This document shows, one piece after another, positions 28,224 to 38,750 of a DNA stretch of 64,000 nt (position 1 is the stretch's first letter; each line of letters begins with the position of its first letter). The position numbers and the translations under genes are program-made. The notes below the pieces were generated by a model. The model searched no databases and had not been told where the DNA came from. It saw nothing but the letters and a program-made list of their open reading frames with translations. Origin of the DNA: Arabidopsis thaliana (taxonomy: Eukaryota; Streptophyta; Magnoliopsida; Brassicales; Brassicaceae); the NCBI RefSeq assembly GCF_000001735.4, contig NC_003074.8, forward strand, positions 12,772,101 through 12,836,100, written 5' to 3'.

Positions 28224-31200
28224 TCAGTCTATGTTTTGGAAAACTTCCTTGAAAACAATGTTGGTTGTTTGCTTCTGAAGTTTACCATTTTTGTCTAGTA
28301 TTAGGATTTTTAAACCTTTTTTAGAGGTAACCCTAGACAAAGCAACATAAAGTTGACCATGGGAGAACACTGGTTTGGGCAAGTAAAGTCCTACATGTTC
28401 TAGAGATTGACCTTGACTCTTATTTATAGTCATAGCGAATGCAACAGAGAGTGGAAACTGTCTTCTACGCATCTTGAATGGAAGTTTAGTGTCTGTAGGT
28501 GTAAGATTCACTGTAGGAATCAAAACTATGTGACCAATTCTGTCTCCTGTAATAACTTTAGCTTCAACAATCTCAGTAAATAGCTGCGTAATCTGAAGCC
28601 TAGCGCCATTGCATAGACCACCTTAATGATCCAAATTTCGTAGTAACATAACAGGAGCACCGACCTTTAAACGCAAAGAATGGTTAGGCAAACCTGGTAA
28701 CTTGATACTGTTTAAAAAATCTGGAGTGATAACAGGATTGTTAAGTGAATCAGAATCTGTAGGATCTATGGAATCAGCAGATAGATAAATTCTTTCCTCA
28801 GCTGAAAAAAAAAACAAATTGAATGTATGTCAGTTGTATATTCAATAAAAAATAGATTGCATATAAAGATTATAAACTTTAAACTGAAGAGTAAAAGTGC
28901 ATTGACCATGCAACTGCTCTAGCAAATACTCATTGATTGTGTTTACGTCCTCATTCTTTGGTGCTAATATAGCTCTGCCTTGAAAGAATTTGGGATCAGT
29001 GATTTCGTGTAGGATTTTAGGATCTCCATAAATTTCATTGGTAATCCATTCTATTGGCTTGTCTGCGTTGGTAATCAACAAATCTTTTGGAATATCTATT
29101 ATAGCTACATCGTCGTTAGGCTCATTTATCCTACCATCACCAACAGCCAATAACCAATCAGAAAACTCATGAATTTCTTTAGCTTCAGTTTCACTCAAAT
29201 TGTTTGCTAGTAGTCTCATGTTCTTAGTCAACTTTAACACCTTGCAGTGATCCCAAAGATACGAAGCATTAAGCGATGACATTACTATTTCTGCTCTCCC
29301 TGCACCATTAATTACTGGAAGCACCTGTCTGAAATCACCACTAAAAACAACAACCTTTCCACCAAAAACCTTGTTGTATGTGTTTTTTATAATATCGGAG
29401 AAAGATTTATCTAAAGCTTCAAAACAAAACCTGCTCATCATTGGTGCTTTATCACATATAACTAAAGACGCTTCTTTTACCAAATTTGCCAAATCAGACT
29501 TTGGTTTTATCTTACATACAGAGAACTCATCAGGATTCAATCGAATACCAAACCTTGAATGTGCAGTCCGACCACCTTCTAACAACAAAGAGGCAATGCC
29601 ACTGGAGGCCATGTTAAGAACAATCTGATCTCTACGTCTAATAGCAGCAAACAGAGTTTTCCAAATAATAGTCTTCCATGTACCTCCAAAACCGTACACA
29701 AAAAAAGACTCCACCTAAATTATTAAAAACTGCCTCTGTAATCTCATTGTATACACCTCTCTGCTCAGAAGTTAGCATCTGTTTCCATTCTTCATGCTTC
29801 TCTTTTAGGTTGGATTCACGGTTATATCTTAACTCCTCAACAATGAGTCTATTTGAATTATCAATACCATCTCTAGTAGGCTTAGGAAACTCATCAATAT
29901 CTTCTAAGGTTGCTCCACTGGACACATAATTTTCTCGATTTCCTGTAGTGTGTAATTCTTAATTTCAGCTTTAGTGAGTGTTAGATCTGCAAAGATTTAG
30001 ATGAAAACATTAAAACAAATAACGTGAAAACAGTAAAACTCTATAAGTAACAAAACATGGATGGTAAAAAATATAAAAACCTTGATTTTTGAACACATCT
30101 CTTTTCTTTTTCAAAATATCCTCAGCTAAAATATGCCAAGTTTGTGACCAGACGTGTGCTGGTCTAGACAAAGAATCCGAGAGAAGAAGCATTGCGAAAA
30201 AATTCCTGACATAATCTCCAAAACAACACTGACTTGCTTCCACCAGACCATCAATAAAAACCTGATCATCGTCAAGAATACCACGTGCAAAACATGCTTC
30301 TTTGAAAGTCTTGTAGACAACACCGTCATAGGTTTTGATTTCAGCATAACTCGTTGGACGTCTCACAATGTTTAAGAGTACTCTGAGAAAATACTCATCT
30401 TCCATTTTCCTTGAAACATAGTGAATGCGACCTATTGAAAAACCCCTAGTTCTCTTTTTAAACACCTTATTTTCCCCATCCCATATGAAATATGCAGGAA
30501 TTTCAGCATACAAATACTCTCTAGCTCGCTTACCATTTTTTCCATAGCATTTATTCTATTCAAAGTGAGCTAAGCCATAAACTGAGAGTCTACATTTGCT
30601 ACTCGTTCTAGAACGTCTTCAATGTTTGACTTTGGATCAAAATAAGCTGGTTGTTTTCCTTCTACATGAAAAGATAATTTCTGGACAGGCGTTGATCTAT
30701 GTTGAATTGGATATTTAAAAATTCTCCAAACAGCTTCAGAGGCGGAAACATATCTGCAAACAATTCATTATGTATTAGAATGAATTTTTTATTCAATGTG
30801 AAACCAAACCAAATAATTAAGAAAAAACAAAGAAATAAACTAACCTGCAATCGAACCAATCTTTGATCTCGTTCTTCTTTTTCTCAGTTGAACCTTGTTC
30901 TTGTTGTGGCGTTTCAGAGTCACCAGTTGTAGCCTGCTGAGTTGGCTCAACTATGAAGACAACTTTGTCTGGTCCTTTGTTGATATACTTGAATAAGTAT
31001 TTAAAGGAGCCATTCTGGTTACACCATTCGACATTGATATGAGCATTATAACGAAGAGAAAGCTTCTTATTATAAGGCACAACATACCTATTATCACATT
31101 TAATACCACCCTTCTCAACATAGTCATCAGTTTTTCTTCTTCTATAAATAGGATAACCATCACTACCAACCTTAGTTATATCTTGATGTTTTTTGGGATA

Positions 31201-31807
31201 AAGTTTAGAACATTCTCTATCAACCATACATGGAGAATTGACATTTGTTGAACCACATGAACCGTGAATCATGGAGTTTTTGATAACTTCGTATAGTTCT
31301 GGTTCTTTTTCTTTGTCAGGAATCTCAGCAGAAATAAGTTTATCAATGTCGTCTGCTGTTGGTAATTTACTCTTAGCATGCATGAATAAGAGAATGTGTG
31401 CCTGAGGCAAGTATCTTTTCTGAAACTCTATAGTATACATCGCTCCAAGCACAAACAAAACAGAATGAGTACTTTCAAATTAGATGCTTTTGATAAATAG
31501 TAATGTAGTATACTAAACCATACTTACATTCAACAGTCTTCCCAAGCATCTTCTTCACAGTTAAATCATTCATTAGAGAATCCAGTTTGATTTTAAAAAT
31601 CCGGGCTATAATGTCAGGTCTGTCTTCAGGATTTAAAGCTCTTTTATCGCAGTATCTTGTTATCTCTGGCCACTTTGGGTTACATGTAAAGGTGATCAAA
31701 AGATATGGAAAACCATAATGTTTACAGATAGCCATTGCATCATAGTAGCTTTGAACCATATATCTAGGACCACCAGTGAATGAAGCTGGAATCAGTAGTT
31801 GGTTACC

Positions 31808-31841
<34 letters not shown>

Positions 31842-34066
31842 GATAAAACCCAATGGGCTTGGGCCGAAGCCTACAAACAAAAACGATCCAGTTACAAAAT
31901 GGGAAATCGGCATCTCGCTGGAAAACGAAAAAAAGATCGCCGCCTGTTGACCGTCGCTAGCAGAGCGACCAAAGCTTTAGATCCGGCGGACTCAAGACCC
32001 ACCGCTTTGTGGCCGCCTCGGAAAATTGACCAAACCGACGAAAGATTCCGGTTTTCGTCAGAAAAGTCTCAACTCTGACGCACCAACCCACCACAAGTCT
32101 CCCGGAAAGCTAGTCACTCCGACGTAGCGGTTCCACGGAAACGGATCCCGACCTAGCAACCCAAATCACTCAGCAGGAAAACACTTCACTCCCCTCACCG
32201 GAAAAAGCCAAAGACCTAGAGCCAACACAAATCGATTCGGACCTGTGGAGACCAAAAGCGGCAGACCTAAAGACTGGTGGCTCAACCAGACCCTCTAGAT
32301 CCAAAACCCGCAATGTCCATCTAAGATCCCTACAGATCTACCGCTAACCACTGAATTGCACAACGAAACCCACCTTACTCTCTCCAACTTCCGCTGTGGA
32401 AGCAGCGACTAGATCAACGGATGAGCCTGAGAAACTCGCCGCGTCTCTCAGCGTCCACAACCGAGAGACCACCGCTGCAAAGCTTCTCTACCGTCCGAAC
32501 TAGAGCCAAAACCACATCAGAGAGGGAGCACCACACCACACGTTGACGGAGACAAGCATCGGCTCACTCTTGGACCACTTTGAAGAGGTTTCGAGCCGAC
32601 AATGAAGAGCAGATCGGACTGGAAAGGAAACTAAATCTGGTTACCGGAAATTGTCTTCAAGAGAGAGAGAAAACACGACTTTCGAGGCTACGATTGAGCT
32701 TGTTTCAAGAAAAGGATAATTTTGGTAATCTTGTAAACCCTTGAATTGGTTTTGGTCGATCTCTTCACAATGTCCTTACCTTCTTCTTCCATAGTGGTTG
32801 CTTTAGCTGCAGCTACTTCTTTTACAGATGTGTAGTTTTCACAACGAAGTTTCGACTGATTAAACTTGATATAGTTTAATCTGTTAGATTCAATAGTGGT
32901 ATAAGCATCACAGAGAAACTGCTGGAACAACCTCTTTGAACGTAATAGAGTTTGGCACTCAACTTCCCTCTCTTGAATACGGAATGCAAACCATTGTCTC
33001 ATGCTGATACACTTCCTATTCTTCTTCTTACTTTTTGATTTAGAACACTTCTCAATTCCAGGTCTGAAGCCATCTTCGCCATAACAAAATATTAGTGGAT
33101 ATTGCAGAGCCAAATAGGAAATGTGAATCTGGTTAATCCTCTTTAGGTGCCCATTTGATTTTTTTTCTATAACAATGTCCCTATCAGGCATGCCATGTCG
33201 AAAATCTCCAGGGATCAAGGCTGCAACCTCTGATGTGGTAGGCATCCTATATGTCCTGCCATCAACACCTTTACGATCTGCGATAATACACATGTGAAAT
33301 GGCTCTTCATCATTTGTTTGAATCCTCTCTCTGGCTGTCCTAAATCTTCTAACATAAGGGTTTCAACGGTTAAACATCTTTATAATGGCTTCAATAAGAT
33401 TCTTATCCAAATTTGGTTTTCCTGATTCTGGCTTAGCATTTTTGCCCTTGCTACATTAGATGAAAAACAACAGTAAACTATTTTTAAAACAATATAAGTG
33501 CATAACCTAAACAGACATATAAAGCATGACAGATATGAGCTATGTTACGCGATGACAGTAGCTCTGTTTTCAACTTCGTTTTCAGTATCAACAATGTATA
33601 GTTGGGAATACTTAGTGTAATCTCCAAGAGTAGGTTTTAAACTACCAATCAAATGGTAATTTCCACCTTGCAATCTAAACATGGCTGGCCCTCTACCTTT
33701 AGGCATAGATTTATCTACTTTACCACCAAGAGAGGTCATTGCGAAAACCATATTAAAAATTTTAGCATTGTCTCTCTAATGTTTAGAGAGTGGATGGTTT
33801 CTTGAGAGGAGGTTCTTGAGAAGATCTGGGGACTCCTTCAGGAATGGCAGTTTGACTCTTCCTTCTCCACAACAAAGAGTGAAAACAGATTCTTTTTTTG
33901 TCTCCTTTTTTCTAATCCGTTCATCATACCACATCATAGCACCATAATACTTACACTTGTAAGTAGGATCACCGTGATCAAGATAACCTAAAACAACTAT
34001 AATTTGGGTTTGCATTACAATATCTGAGATAAATGTATGACAATGAAGAATATAGATAACAAACAA
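28224..34066 (-). pseudogene. Helitron Rep/PIF1 helicase protein, broken
   Basis: Helitron proteins nick and replicate the element (HUH-type Rep) and unwind DNA (PIF1-type helicase). In order on the minus strand: N-terminal finger-like part YKCKYYGAMMWYDERI...CCGEGRVKLP (34,066-33,776); MTSLGGKVD and LYIVDTENEVENR (33,751-33,545); Helitron_like_N (33,460-32,690); Rep core with FTGGPRYM, ITFTCNPKWPEI, CSKLYPK and [13 protein letters not shown] (31,794-30,830); a spacer region; PIF1 helicase (29,925-28,224) ending [14 protein letters not shown] and LYVALSRV. Key residues are lost: the HUH motif reads QAH in [11 protein letters not shown], Walker A reads GGTWKT instead of GGTGKT, and Walker B reads DKAPM instead of DEAPM. 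In-frame stops occur, for example near 33,350 and 28,622. An intron is likely at about 31,460-31,545. Confidence 0.88.
31808..32637 (-). mobile_element. Poly(A) retroposon (about 830 bp) inserted in the Helitron Rep gene
   Basis: A T-run at 31,811-31,837 is the poly(A) tail of a minus-strand insert. TGGTTACC flanks it at 31,800-31,807 and 32,638-32,645, an 8-bp target duplication. On the minus strand the Helitron frame reads ISGNQ before and GNQLLIPASF after the insert, so the site lies within the coding region. The insert is clearly richer in GC than its surroundings, has no long reading frame, and ends GGGTTTTATCAATT before the A-run. It is a SINE-like or 5'-truncated, non-autonomous LINE-derived copy; the family was not recognised. 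Confidence 0.8.
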
Positions 34067-34113
34067 TACATGGCTTATTCTGTTGTCTAATTTGTTTCAT
34101 TCTCATTCGCTTA

Positions 34114-34754
34114 GCTAATTATATTCAGTTTTAATTTTCGTACTTCATCCGTTTAAAGAAATGTTTTAGATAAAGTCCAAAAATTAAAATATTAGTGATC
34201 ATTTCTCATATATTAATGCTTGGGCCTCGGAAATGCTAGTGGAGTATGCAAAATTTTCTTTAACTAATACATATATTCTCTGCGGTAGTTTTGGACCTTT
34301 GGTTCTGACTTATTTTACTAACTTACAAAATTACAATTATCCTATAAATGTTTTGAGTTAAACAGGGGATTAACTCTTTTTCATTTTATTAGTATTTTCT
34401 TAACAAAATTTTTTAACTCAAAAGTAAGCAGATAATAGTGGAGGTCCATTTACTTTCGGTAGTTAACCAAAAATTCATTAATGCTTCTACACCTAGGTCT
34501 GGAATTCAAATCCCAGAAAACAACGCAGTTTCTTTCACATTATTGGTGCAAACCTTATTGGAGGTCTAGAGTGCGCATGAAGAGCATGTCCATCACATGG
34601 ATGTCGTACATGCATGACCTTCTGTTGAAGATACGAGTGTTTCGAGGAGAGCTGCAGCGTAAAACCATTGTTCGGGAAAGCTGTTCATCATAATTGCATA
34701 TGCTATAAGTAGTTAAATATCATCATAATATGATTAGATTAAATCTATTAGTAA
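34114..34754. repeat. Dispersed repeat R, copy a, middle part
   Basis: Matches 49,733-50,610 and 51,785-52,405 (shared GGGCCTCGGAAATG, AACAGGGGATTAACT, GTGGAGGTCCATTT, GTGCGCATGAAGAGCATGTC). Its first 103 bases (34,114-34,216) repeat 26,412-26,514 on the other side of Helitron 1. It is cut at 34,754 by Helitron 2. Confidence 0.85.
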
Positions 34755-34759
34755 TAACA

Positions 34760-37380
34760 ATCCGCATAAATGTCATTTGCATTTCTGAACAGTTATGTCT
34801 TTTTATCGTAAATAGTTGTGTCTGTTAAATTGTTGACGGTTATTCTTTTACATTCGTGTATTTTCATTTCAAACAGTTGTGTCTATTAAACTATTGACGG
34901 TTACTTTTTTACATTCATGTCTTTTCATTGACGGTTAGTTTTTACATTTGTGTCTTTTCATCATAAACAGTTGTGTCTGATAAAATATTAATGGTTACTT
35001 TTTGCATTCGTGTCTTTTTATCGTAACTTTTGGTTAACATTGACGGTTATTTTTTAATTAATATCTTTTAATCGCAACTTCTCGTAAAACTGTATTTTCA
35101 TCGTAAACAGTTATGTCTATAAAATATTGACGGTTACTCTTTTACATTTGTGTCCTTACATCGTTTAATAATAAAAATCCGAAAAATGCCATTTGGACTT
35201 CCGCACAGTTGTGTCTGTTAAAATATTGACGCTTACTTTTTAACATTTGTGTCTTTTCATCGTAAATATTTGTGTTTGTTAAAATATTGACGGTTACCTT
35301 TTTTACATTCGTGTCTTTTCATCGTAAACAGTTGTCTCTGTTAAAATACTGACGGTTATTTTTTACATTTGTATCTTTTCTTCGTAAACAGTTATGTCTG
35401 TTAAAATATTAATGACTACTTTTTTACATTCTCGTCTTTTTATCATAACTTTTGTTTAACATTGACGGTTATTTTTCTGTAAATTACTTTTTATCGCAAC
35501 TTCTCGTAAAACTATATTTTCATCGTAAACAGTTGTGTCTGTTAAAATATTGACGGTTGCTTTATTCCATTCATGTCTTTTCATCGTAAACAATTGTGTA
35601 TGTTAAAATATTGACGTTGTTTTTTTAAATTCATATCTTTTTATCGTAACTTTTGGTTAATATTGACAGTTATTTTTTCCGTTAAGGTTTTTTTATCGCA
35701 ACATCTCGTAAAACTGTATTTTTATCGTAAACAGTTGTGTCTGTTAAAATATTGACGGCTATTTTTTTAAAATTCGTGTCTTTTTATTGTAAATTTTGGT
35801 TTACGTTGACGGTTATGTTTTCTGTTTGTGTCTTTCTATCTCAAATTCTCGTAAAACTGTATTTTTATCGTAAACAATTGTGTTTATTAAAATATTGACG
35901 GTTACTTTTTCACATTCGTTTCGTTTCATCGTAACTTTTTGATATACTGTTATTTTTCCATTAGTGTCTTTTTAACGCAAATTTTTGTAAAAATATTTAG
36001 GGTTTTTTTCAGCTGTTGTAACTCTTTATTGCAATTTTCCGTTATAATATTGACAGTTATATTTTTTGTTTGTGTCTGTTCAACGCATCTTTCCTTATAA
36101 ATAGTTGTCTACTTAAATGGTTCTGACTCTTGAACTCTATATATTGGTTTTTCTTCTTAACTAATTTCTAAATTTTGGTTCTTTACCATAAATTACTTGT
36201 TTCATGATGAATTAAAAAAAAAATGTCTTTTGCCTTTCTGAACGATTGTGTTTTTTTATCGCAACATTTACTTTATGTCTATTCATCGTAACTTTCCGCT
36301 AACATAACGGTTATTTTTTTGTTAAATCATTTTATCGTAACTTTTTGTTTGTTTCTTTGTCATCTTTTTGTTGTGTTTTTTATCGCAATATTTCGTTAAA
36401 ATATTGACAATTTTCTTTTTTTCGTTAGTCTTTTCATCATAATTATCTATTTACTATCTTTTTATTGCAACTTTTTATTTGTGTGTTTTCATAGTAACTT
36501 TCTGTTAATATGGACGATTATTTTTATGTTATTGTCTTTTTATCGTAACTTCGTAAAACTATTGATGGTTATTTTTGATTGGCTTTATGGCAACTTTCTG
36601 TTATAATATTGACAATTATTTTTCTGCTGTGATCTCTTTATCGCAACTTTCCGTTAAAATATTGACGTTTATTTTTCTATTCTTATCTTTTTATCGTAGC
36701 TTTTCTTTAATATTGACGATTATTTTTTTCCGTTATTAATTTTTTATCGTAACTTTTCGATAGTGTCTTTTTATTGTAACTTATCGTTAACATTGACTGT
36801 TATTTTTTCCTCAGTGTTTTTATCGCAAATTATCATAAAGATCTTGAAAGTTATTCTTTCTTGGTTGTATCTCTTTATTGCAATTTTTTGTTAAAATATT
36901 GATGGTTATTTTTTTCGATTGTTTCATTTTATCTGAATTTTCCTTTAAATTATTAACACTTACAAGATTTGTTCATGTTTTTACATCATAACTTTCCATT
37001 AAATTGACTACTATTTTTTTCGTTTTTGTTCTTTAGCGCAACTTTTTGTAAAATTATTGAGGGTTTATTTTTTCTCGGTTATGTCTTTTCGTTGTAACTT
37101 TCCGTTATAATATTGACAATTATTTGTTGGGTTGAGTCTTTTCATTGCACGTTTCTATTAAATATGACACTTACGTTTTTCATTTATATCTTTTTATTGT
37201 AATTTTTGGTTAATATATTAACGGTTATTTTTTTCGTTTGTATCTTTTCATCGCAATTTTTTGTTAAAACATTAATGATTATTTTTACATGTCTTTTTAT
37301 CGTAATTTTCCGTTAATATTGACGGGTGTATCTTTTTTTTATTGCATTTTTTTGTAAAAATATTAATGATTATATTTTAC
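34760..37380 (+). repeat. Degenerate ~60-64-bp minisatellite inside Helitron 2
   Basis: Consensus pieces are AACAGTTGTGTCTGTTAAAA, TATTGACGGTTACTTTTTAC and ATTCGTGTCTTTTCATCGTA. Clear spacings include 60 bases (35,530 to 35,590) and about 62 bases (35,326 to 35,388). Units are best conserved at the left and decay to the right, where variants with TTATCGTAACTTTT prevail. About 40 units in total. Confidence 0.88.
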
Positions 37381-37475
37381 CATTTAATTATATATATATA
37401 TGTATATATCTATTTTTCTTAAATAATATGCGATTAGTTTTAAAAAAATTATTATATTAAAATATTTAAAATATT

Positions 37476-37509
37476 CCCTCCGCGACATTGCGGAGGGTCC
37501 TACTCCTAG
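37476..37509 (+). other. Helitron 2 3' terminus: hairpin plus CTAG
   Basis: An 8-bp perfect stem with 6-base loop GACATT, then 12 bases ending CTAG. The host base after it is T. Confidence 0.88.
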
Positions 37510-37627
37510 TGTCTCTTGTAATAATGCAGACCATAAGCTTTTCAAATGCATAAATATAATACTTCAGTACTAAAGCAGAATAATTTAAGAAACGATTTTA
37601 ACAACAAATAATGATTCGGAAATACAA
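37510..37627. repeat. Dispersed repeat R, copy a, last part
   Basis: Matches 50,610-50,730 and 44,640-44,715 (shared AACAACAAATAAT and GAAATACAAAATG). It ends at a second Helitron-like terminus at 37,628. Confidence 0.75.
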
Positions 37628-37660
37628 AATGACTAGATTTTAACATGTGGTACACCGCAA
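37628..37660 (-). other. Candidate Helitron 3' terminus (minus strand)
   Basis: Read on the minus strand the sequence is GCGGTGTACCACATG, then TTAAAATCTAG followed by T, at the exact point where R similarity stops. The stem is imperfect. The element would extend rightward and may include MULE copy 2. I could not find its 5' end. Confidence 0.4.
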
Positions 37661-38224
37661 AACTATTTTTTTCTTTTAAAAATAAAATATTAATTTGTTT
37701 AGTCAATTAAAAATATATATGATTTAGTGAGATTTACAAAATAGCATTAAAAAGGTTTTCTTTTCCAAAATTAAAATCACATTTCTAAAATTCCACAAAT
37801 TGCTTTCTAAACTTTAATTAAATATTAAATTAGTTTAATTTAAATATTATTCTTTCTTTTTCCACGACGCCTTCCTTCATTAGAAATGATCTCATTTCTC
37901 TCTTTATGCAAACAATAAATCTCTCAACTCCTCTTATTATCTCTATATCCATTTCTCTTTTAATGAGAAGTGTAGAGACCAATTTACCCCTCCTCCTTTT
38001 TTCTAATATTCATTTTAAAATTAAATAATTTAAGAAAAGAAAAAAAAATTGAAACCCCAAAAAAATCAGTATCTCTCGTTTACTCTCTCTCCTCTCCTCT
38101 CTCTCTCCTCTGAAGCTCGTGCTCACTCACTCTACTCGCTCACTCATCTCTCTCTTGCCGGAATTCGCTCATCATTGTTGTCAAATTCTTATCTCCGGCG
38201 AGCTTCGTCGACATAGAAAAAAAG

Positions 38225-38744
38225 GTAAGTTTCTCGAGCTGAATGGAGCTTAAAATTGAAGATTAGAACTAAGAGATTTTGTCAATTAGATTTGAGATTA
38301 AGTAAATTGTGTTTGGGTATGCATATTAGAAGTTTATGCATACTGTCTGGGTTGAATAGATTTTTAAATGGGTAAGAAATGGATTCCAACAACTGAATCA
38401 TAGTGAATTGTAGTTTTGAACCCGAAACCATTCAATTTGAGCTCTTGTCGGGAAATACACCTGGTAGAACTGCGTAGAACTGCACATGATTTAATTGAAA
38501 ATATGTGTAGTATGACTTAGTTGCACTAGTATTAACCATTTACATGTAGTATTAATTCGGTACAGTAGTATTACCCATTTTCATGTAGTATTTATTTGGT
38601 ACAGTAGTATTACCCATTTTCATGTCGTATTATTAGTTATACCTGTATTATACAGATAGGTGTAGTATTACTTGTTATACTTGTGTTACCCAGAATTGTA
38701 GTATAACTAGTATATCTGACAGAGTTTTTGTATTGTTGTCGTAG
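38225..38744 (+). other. Leader intron of MULE transposase copy 2
   Basis: Donor GTAAGT at 38,225-38,230 and acceptor TAG at 38,742-38,744, six bases before the ATG at 38,751. It carries the GTAGTATTAC-type repeats. In copy 1 the donor reads GTTATG and the acceptor is GG. Confidence 0.6.
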
Positions 38745-38750
38745 GATACA

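Larger units (their letters stand above)
26515..34113 (-). mobile_element. Helitron 1, autonomous type but decayed
   Basis: On the minus strand the element ends in a 9-bp-stem hairpin (26,525-26,544, loop of 2) followed by CCGTATCTAG, and the next host base is T, as expected for a Helitron 3' end (CTRR, insertion between A and T). It encodes a Rep/helicase protein on the same strand. The 5' end is inferred at about 34,113, where R-type sequence resumes; a TC start is not evident there. Other R copies show the filled site as TATTAA|TGC. Confidence 0.85.
34755..37509 (+). mobile_element. Helitron 2, non-autonomous, minisatellite body
   Basis: The 3' end has CCCTCCGC and GCGGAGGG arms (37,476-37,483 and 37,490-37,497) and then TCCTACTCCTAG ending at 37,509, followed by host T. 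The left edge is set by comparison with R copy b: AGTAA at 34,750-34,754 joins TGT at 37,510, matching AGTAATGTTGTAATAAT near 50,602. There is no coding sequence; nearly the whole body is a degenerate tandem repeat. The first bases are TAACAATCC, not the usual TC. Confidence 0.82.

Noticed and set aside
31862..32688. Plus-strand open frames and GC-rich sequence as a host gene
   Set aside because: Poly(T) edge and TGGTTACC duplications show a minus-strand retroposon; no splice sites or protein family are visible.
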